From contig WTHY01000012.1 in the NCBI GenBank assembly GCA_011522945.1, positions 9,961 to 19,509 of the forward strand: a DNA stretch of 9,549 bases, written 5' to 3'. Both the position numbers and the translations under genes were made by a program. The notes under the pieces are model-generated. The model was not told the DNA's origin and ran no database searches. It worked only from the letters and a program-made list of their open reading frames with translations. Source of the DNA: Alphaproteobacteria bacterium (GTDB lineage Bacteria; Pseudomonadota; Alphaproteobacteria; Puniceispirillales; Puniceispirillaceae). Position 1 is the first letter of the stretch; each line of letters begins with the position of its first letter. Of the stretch, positions 5,674 to 9,549 are shown in pieces.

Positions 5674-6834
5674 TTAGGAATTCTTGCGATAGGGGCTTTC
5701 GGCAAGAATGGCTTCTATTTCTGCAGCATTATGCCTGTTTTCTTGCTGTAAATACCGCGTAATAGCCTCTTTAAAGCCATCATGTGTGATGAAATGTGCG
5801 GATTTCGTCTCAACCGGCAGGTAGCCTCTCTGGACTTTATGAATGCCTTGTGCGCCTGCCTCCACGCGTTTTAGACCGTTGGCTATGGCATATTCAATCG
5901 CCTGATAATAGCAGGTTTCAAAATGCAGATTTGGAATATCCTCGCTGCAGCCCCAATTTCGGCCGTAAAGCGTATCATGCCCAATGAAATTTAACGCGCC
6001 TGCAACCATCTCCCCTTGTCTGCTCGCAATGACAAGCAAGATTTGATCTGGCATGTTTTTTGCAATCTCATCAAAGAAGCTTCGTGTAAGATAGGCACCG
6101 CCCCATTTTTTATCAATGGTAGATAGATAGAAGCCATAGAACGCATCCCAATGCTCTGGTTTTAGATCATTGCCGGTTAAGGCTTCAAAGGATATGTCAG
6201 CCTGTCTTAGGCTTTCACGTTCCTTTCGTATATTTTTACGTTTTCGTGATGAAAGTGCAGCTAGGAACGCATCAAAATCAGAATAGTGATTATTATGCCA
6301 ATGAAATTGTATGCCTGTACGGATAGCCCATCCTGCTGCTCGTAATTTTGCTGCATTATGCTCTTGAATGAAATTCACATGTGCTGAGGATATTTTATTC
6401 TGATGACAGAGACTTTCCATGGCGGCGATTAAGGCAGATTCCGCTTCCGGGTAGTTTGGGTGTACAAGAAGTCGTGGTCCTGGTACCGGGGTGAAGGGAA
6501 CAGCTGTTAGGGATTTAGGGTAATATTGACCGCCTGCACGCTCAAAAGCATGTGCCCAACTATGGTCAAATATATATTCGCCGTAAGAGTGATATTTGAT
6601 GTAATGCGGCGCTGCTGCAATGAGCTGACCATCATTATCTGATATGGTTAGATATAGAGGGTCCCATCCCGTATCTGCGCCGACTGACCCGCTATGTTCA
6701 AGAGCTGATAAAAAGGCATAAGACAAAAAGGGATGTGCATGACTATTCAGTGCATCCCAATCAGACGCATCAATATCCCTCAGACTTTGCTGAAGTGATA
6801 CGGCAATATTTTGTTGAGGTTCACTATCTGGCAT
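5674..6834 (-). CDS. COG3146/DUF482 (FemAB-like) predicted N-acyltransferase
   Basis: This 386-residue protein matches the widespread alphaproteobacterial family COG3146 (Pfam DUF482/FemAB_like), which has a GNAT-type fold related to the Fem aminoacyl transferases. Recognisable segments are WDALNSHAHPFLSYAFLSAL near the N-terminus, HYIKYHSYGEYIFDHSWAHA (about 76-95), the basic SSRKRKNIRKERE stretch (about 194-206), and a C-terminal half with HDTLYGRNWGC, LHFETCYYQAIEYAI and EAGAQGIHKVQRGYLP. The last three are typical of the family, but the substrate is not established for any member I know. No signal peptide or membrane helix is visible, so it is probably cytoplasmic. Start is ATG 6832-6834; the upstream AGG is too close to be a good ribosome site. 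It lies downstream of a RidA-family gene on the same strand, 196 bases away and separated by a stem-loop, so cotranscription is uncertain. Confidence 0.85.
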   Translation of the reverse strand: MPDSEPQQNIAVSLQQSLRDIDASDWDALNSHAHPFLSYAFLSALEHSGSVGADTGWDPLYLTISDNDGQLIAAAPHYIKYHSYGEYIFDHSWAHAFERAGGQYYPKSLTAVPFTPVPGPRLLVHPNYPEAESALIAAMESLCHQNKISSAHVNFIQEHNAAKLRAAGWAIRTGIQFHWHNNHYSDFDAFLAALSSRKRKNIRKERESLRQADISFEALTGNDLKPEHWDAFYGFYLSTIDKKWGGAYLTRSFFDEIAKNMPDQILLVIASRQGEMVAGALNFIGHDTLYGRNWGCSEDIPNLHFETCYYQAIEYAIANGLKRVEAGAQGIHKVQRGYLPVETKSAHFITHDGFKEAITRYLQQENRHNAAEIEAILAESPYRKNS

Positions 6835-7030
6835 GACCTAAATATGGCACAGCGATATCAACTGGCAAGACCAGCGGCCATAAATTGCACAAGTGTATTT
6901 TTATATAATGTCATTCTCTTAAACGGTCTTGGAAACTACAAGAGTGGTAAAACAGAAGCAAAGTTGGTGCAGCATCGGTTTAATAGTACCTGATGCTACA
7001 CCGATTTTAGCATGATAGAATCATAAAAGA
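6835..7030. other. Gap between ridA and the COG3146-type gene
   Basis: These 196 bases hold a strong stem-loop (6960-7008, listed separately) and an exact TATAAT on the plus strand at 6904-6909. The nearest -35-like hexamer, TTGCAC at 6885-6890, is only 13 bases away, shorter than a sigma-70-type spacer allows. The minus-strand promoter of the COG3146-type gene should also lie here, but I cannot place it. No protein gene is supported. Confidence 0.45.
6960..7008. terminator. Long imperfect stem-loop downstream of ridA; terminator or sRNA 3' end
   Basis: The arms are 6960-6978 and 6990-7008 (core GGTGCAGCATCGG against CTGATGCTACACC) around an 11-base loop. It starts 23 bases after the ridA stop on the minus strand and could end ridA transcription, though the downstream minus-strand sequence (AACTTTGC) has no good U-tract. 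Read on the plus strand the hairpin is better: 19 pairs with three G-U wobbles and one C-A mismatch, its 3' arm ending in GATTTT. On the minus strand the same positions give three A-C mismatches. The structure is clear; its direction is not. Confidence 0.55.
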
Positions 7031-7498
7031 TTAGCTGGCGTCGATTTGGAATGTGCCCTCTACCTCAACCACTGTGCCGAGAGGTAGCGCATTTGTGCCA
7101 ACTGCAAACCGTGCATGCTGTCCTTTATCTTCAAAGACTTCAGCCATGAGATCTGACGCACCGTTAATGATAGCTGGCTGGCCTGTGAAATCGTCTGTGC
7201 ATGCGACAAAACCACCAAGTTTTACAACACGCTTCACCTTGCTCAAATCACCGCCGCAAGCCGCTTTTAGCTGGGCTAAAAGATTAATAGCGCATTTGCG
7301 TGCTTGGTCATTGGCTTGTTCTGGCGTGACATTCTTGCCAACATGGCCTGTTATTTCAAGCTTGCCATTAACCATTGGCAGCTGACCTGAGATATAAACC
7401 ATATCACCTACGACCACATAAGGGACGTAATTTGCCGCTGGGGCAGGGGCTTCTGGTAAACTGATACCTAGACGTTCAAGATTTTGTTCTGCAGTCAT
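7031..7498 (-). CDS. RidA-family protein (YjgF/YER057c/UK114 superfamily, longer ~155-residue type)
   Basis: The 155-residue product resembles the longer RidA-like branch (Pfam YjgF_endoribonc-type), recognisable from NLERLGISLPEAPAPAANYVPY, VYISGQLP, the VGKNVTPEQANDQARKCAINLLAQL helix and HARFAVGTNALPLGTVVEVEGTF. Classical RidA, about 130 residues long, is a homotrimer that hydrolyses reactive enamine/imine intermediates made by PLP enzymes. The arginine of HARFAVG (residue 130) and glutamates in VEVEG (145, 147) fall where RidA keeps its active-site Arg and Glu, so deaminase activity is plausible. The substrate of this longer branch is not established, so I do not assign the symbol ridA. 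The protein is cytoplasmic with no signal. ATG 7498 is chosen over an upstream ATG at 7519 because GGAG stands 8 bases ahead of it. The gene follows nrdJ on the same strand but is separated by a clear terminator. Confidence 0.92.
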   Translation of the reverse strand: MTAEQNLERLGISLPEAPAPAANYVPYVVVGDMVYISGQLPMVNGKLEITGHVGKNVTPEQANDQARKCAINLLAQLKAACGGDLSKVKRVVKLGGFVACTDDFTGQPAIINGASDLMAEVFEDKGQHARFAVGTNALPLGTVVEVEGTFQIDAS

Positions 7499-7506
7499 GA
7501 AATTAT

Positions 7507-7510
7507 CTCC
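7507..7510 (-). promoter_or_regulatory. Ribosome binding site deciding the RidA-family start
   Basis: On the minus strand GGAG lies 8 bases before the ATG at 7498. It falls inside the first codons of the longer reading frame from 7519, which would add MTCGDNF, seven residues absent from the family's usual N-terminus. Confidence 0.65.
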
Positions 7511-7593
7511 GCATGTCATATTAGATGTCAGACAGTATCTGGATTTTAAGGGTGATGCACAAAATAAAAACGACTGAATTTGTAAGTGCTTTA

Positions 7594-7627
7594 CATAAAA
7601 GCCCCGCCAATGAAAGTTGGCAGGGCT
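7594..7627 (-). terminator. Intrinsic terminator of nrdJ
   Basis: On the minus strand AGCCCTGCCAA pairs with TTGGCGGGGCT (11 pairs, one U-G wobble) around the six-base loop CTTTCA, followed at once by TTTTATG. It begins 46 bases after the nrdJ stop. GC-rich stem, short loop and U-run make this a classic Rho-independent terminator for transcription leaving nrdJ; the wobble pairs only on the minus-strand RNA, which supports this direction. Confidence 0.9.
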
Positions 7628-7673
7628 GAATATCGCAAAGGATATAGGTTAGCAGGTCGCTAGATACAGAAAC

Positions 7674-9549
7674 TTAGCTGCATCCAGTAGTTGACCCGCA
7701 CGTGTTGCATTTCAAACAAGTACCATTACGGACAAGTGTGAAATTCTGACATTCTGGGCAAGATTCCCCTTCATATCCCTGCATGCGCGCCTGTTTGACT
7801 TGGTCTGTTACAGACTGTGTCTGCTTGGTGGCTGCTGTCACAGCAGCAGAGGCGGTTGTCGACGCCTCTTGTGGTGCAAAGCTTGTTGCTGCAGCAGTTG
7901 CTGGTGCAAGCTTGGCAACTGCCTGTGTGCCCGCCTCAGCTGTAGCTGCTGAACCTTCATTCGAATAGACAATCAAACCCTGTTTGCGGATGAAGCCGCG
8001 GCTTGTCACCCTGTTCACAAGCTCTGACTGAGCTTCGCCTTGACCAGTTGTGCTTGCTTCCAGATCCTCTTTTTCAACATGACCAAGATCATGCCTGTCA
8101 AGATAGGAGATTGCCAGCTCACGGAATGTGTAATCTAGGATTGATGTCGACATTTTAATCGCATCATTGCCTGTCACAATGCCCTGAGGCTCAAACCGTG
8201 TGAAGGTAAAGGCTTCAACGAACTCTTCTAATGGAACGCCATATTGTAAGCCAATAGACACCGCGATAGCAAAGTTGTTCATCAATGAGCGGAAGGCTGC
8301 ACCTTCTTTATGCATATCAATGAAGATTTCACCGATACGGCCATCTTCATATTCGCCAGTCCGTAAATAGACTTTATGCCCACCAACAGAGGCTTTTTGC
8401 GTATAGCCTTTCCGGCGATTTGGCAGAGTCTCTCTATCTTCATTACGGATGTAGCGCTCGACGATTTTCTCAACAACCTGAGGTACAGCCTGCTGTTGTG
8501 GTGCCTCTAGGATATCTTCGACATCATCTTCATCAACCAAAGATGCAGATAATGGCTGGCTTAGCTTAGAGCCGTCACGATAAAGTGCATTCGCCTTAAG
8601 GCCGAGCTTCCATGACAACATATAGGCATCGCCACAATCCTCTACAGAGGCTGTGTTCGGCATGTTAATGGTCTTGGAGATCGCACCAGAAATGAAAGGC
8701 TGAGATGCTGCCATCATTGTGATGTGGCTATCTACTGACAAGAAGCGCTTGCCGATCCGACCACAAATATTGGCGCAATCAAAAATCGGAAGATGCGCAT
8801 CCTTCAGGTGCGGTGCACCTTCAACGGTCATCGCACCACAAACATGAATGTTCGCCGCTTCAATCTCATCCTTGCTGAACCCAAGAGCTTCAAGCATGTT
8901 GAAGGAGAAATCATCGAGCTGTTCATCGCTGAACCCAAGTACATCCTTGCAGAAACTATCGCCTAGGCTATAGCGGTTGAATGCGAATTTTACATCAAAT
9001 GCATTTTCAAGCCCAGCTGCCAGCTTTTCCAGAATTTCCTCGGTGAAGCCTTTGGCTTTCAGGGCATTGATCGAAATTGACTGACAATTTTCAAGATTAC
9101 CATGACCAACTGCATAGCGGGTGATATCATCAATCTGGTCCTGTGTATAGCCAAGGCCTGTTAGAGCTTCTGGCACAACCTGGTTAATGATTTTGAAATA
9201 CCCGCCGCCAGCAAGTTTCTTGAACTTCACAATCGCGAAATCTGGCTCAATACCTGTGGTATCACAATCCATAACCAGACCGATTGTGCCGGTAGGGGCA
9301 ATCACAGTTGATTGTGCATTACGATAGCCATGCTTTTCGCCAAGGGCAACAGCATCATCCCAAGCTGCAGCCGCTGCCGCAACCATATCCTGATCAGGGC
9401 AATCAGCCTTAGCCAGTGGCACAGGCTTTACGGTCAGACCTTCATAGCCGTCAGCTTTGCCATGTGCGGCTGTGCGGTGGTTCCGCATGACCCGTAACAT
9501 GTTCTCAGCGTTAGGCTCATATAGAGGGTACGTGCCAAGCTCGCTTGCA
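7674..9549 (-). CDS. nrdJ: Vitamin B12-dependent (class II) ribonucleotide reductase, C-terminal part (5' end outside window)
   Basis: The enzyme reduces ribonucleotides to deoxyribonucleotides using adenosylcobalamin as radical source, so it needs neither oxygen nor a separate radical subunit. About 624 residues are visible; the frame stays open past the internal ATG at 9500 (SELGTYPLYEPNAEN) to the window edge. It holds the late part of the ten-stranded barrel, with STVIAPTGTIGLVMD (visible residues about 80-94) and MPNTASVEDCGDAYMLSWKLGLK (about 296-318). A TSCPB-type domain follows (about 380-485, LRTGEYEDGRIGEIFID, LMNNFAIAVSIGLQYG). Next is a low-complexity Ala/Thr linker (about 530-580) and a cysteine-rich tail with C597, C600, C611, C614, C617 and C623, ending TTGCS. 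Long alphaproteobacterial NrdJ proteins share this tail, which may bind zinc or relay reducing equivalents. The N-terminal active-site half and any cobalamin riboswitch lie outside the window. The terminator at 7594-7627 closes the unit. Confidence 0.96.
   Translation of the reverse strand, partial: ASELGTYPLYEPNAENMLRVMRNHRTAAHGKADGYEGLTVKPVPLAKADCPDQDMVAAAAAAWDDAVALGEKHGYRNAQSTVIAPTGTIGLVMDCDTTGIEPDFAIVKFKKLAGGGYFKIINQVVPEALTGLGYTQDQIDDITRYAVGHGNLENCQSISINALKAKGFTEEILEKLAAGLENAFDVKFAFNRYSLGDSFCKDVLGFSDEQLDDFSFNMLEALGFSKDEIEAANIHVCGAMTVEGAPHLKDAHLPIFDCANICGRIGKRFLSVDSHITMMAASQPFISGAISKTINMPNTASVEDCGDAYMLSWKLGLKANALYRDGSKLSQPLSASLVDEDDVEDILEAPQQQAVPQVVEKIVERYIRNEDRETLPNRRKGYTQKASVGGHKVYLRTGEYEDGRIGEIFIDMHKEGAAFRSLMNNFAIAVSIGLQYGVPLEEFVEAFTFTRFEPQGIVTGNDAIKMSTSILDYTFRELAISYLDRHDLGHVEKEDLEASTTGQGEAQSELVNRVTSRGFIRKQGLIVYSNEGSAATAEAGTQAVAKLAPATAAATSFAPQEASTTASAAVTAATKQTQSVTDQVKQARMQGYEGESCPECQNFTLVRNGTCLKCNTCGSTTGCS

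Noticed and set aside
6885..6909. Canonical sigma-70-type promoter TTGCAC...TATAAT on the plus strand
   Set aside because: The spacer is 13 bases, too short. The TATAAT alone is kept as a weak hint for the sRNA idea.
7053..7385. 110-residue plus-strand reading frame opposite the RidA-family gene
   Set aside because: The minus-strand product has clear family motifs and a good ribosome site; the plus-strand frame has neither.
1..9549. tRNA, rRNA, CRISPR array, insertion sequence, toxin-antitoxin pair or phage defence genes
   Set aside because: I scanned the intergenic gaps and both strands by eye and saw no cloverleaf, regular spaced repeats, transposase motifs or paired small genes. All long reading frames belong to known cellular families.

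Overview
The window reads as ordinary chromosome from an alphaproteobacterium of moderate to low GC. The evidence is gene content: the 3' end of a DnaE2/ImuC-type error-prone polymerase, a D-Ala-D-Ala carboxypeptidase fused to a SPOR domain and lying next to clpS-clpA, a COG3146/DUF482 acyltransferase-like gene beside a RidA-family gene, and a long B12-dependent ribonucleotide reductase with a cysteine-rich tail. A marine lineage such as SAR116 would fit the base composition and gene set, but that is a guess from general knowledge and not something the sequence proves.

Layout: (1) 1-526, + strand, C-terminal end of dnaE2, cut by the window start. (2) 582-1007, + strand, a GFA/CENP-V-fold zinc protein, followed by a diverged, disabled tandem copy of its last ~130 bp (1043-1166). 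(3) 1176-2408, - strand, DD-carboxypeptidase with SPOR domain, convergent with the GFA gene. (4) 2409-2762, a divergent control region with short inverted repeats and four GANTC sites within 92 bp. (5) 2766-5383, + strand, the clpS-clpA operon. (6) 5384-5673, a convergent gap with a possible small hydrophobic ORF and a candidate terminator. (7) 5674-6834, - strand, COG3146-type protein. (8) 6835-7030, a gap with a strong stem-loop. (9) 7031-7498, - strand, RidA-family protein. (10) 7594-7627, an intrinsic terminator. (11) 7674 to the window end, - strand, class II ribonucleotide reductase, cut by the window end.

Functionally these are mainly housekeeping and stress genes: lesion-bypass synthesis (DnaE2), cell-wall trimming (DacA-SPOR), N-degron proteolysis (ClpS delivering substrates to ClpA, which works with a ClpP encoded elsewhere), probable metabolite damage control (RidA family) and oxygen-independent deoxynucleotide synthesis (NrdJ). 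I found no mobile element, CRISPR array, tRNA, rRNA or phage gene, and no convincing new multi-gene system. The points most worth a second look are small: the decayed GFA tail duplication, the 6960-7008 stem-loop (possible sRNA 3' end), the GANTC/inverted-repeat cluster and the 47-codon hydrophobic ORF after clpA.
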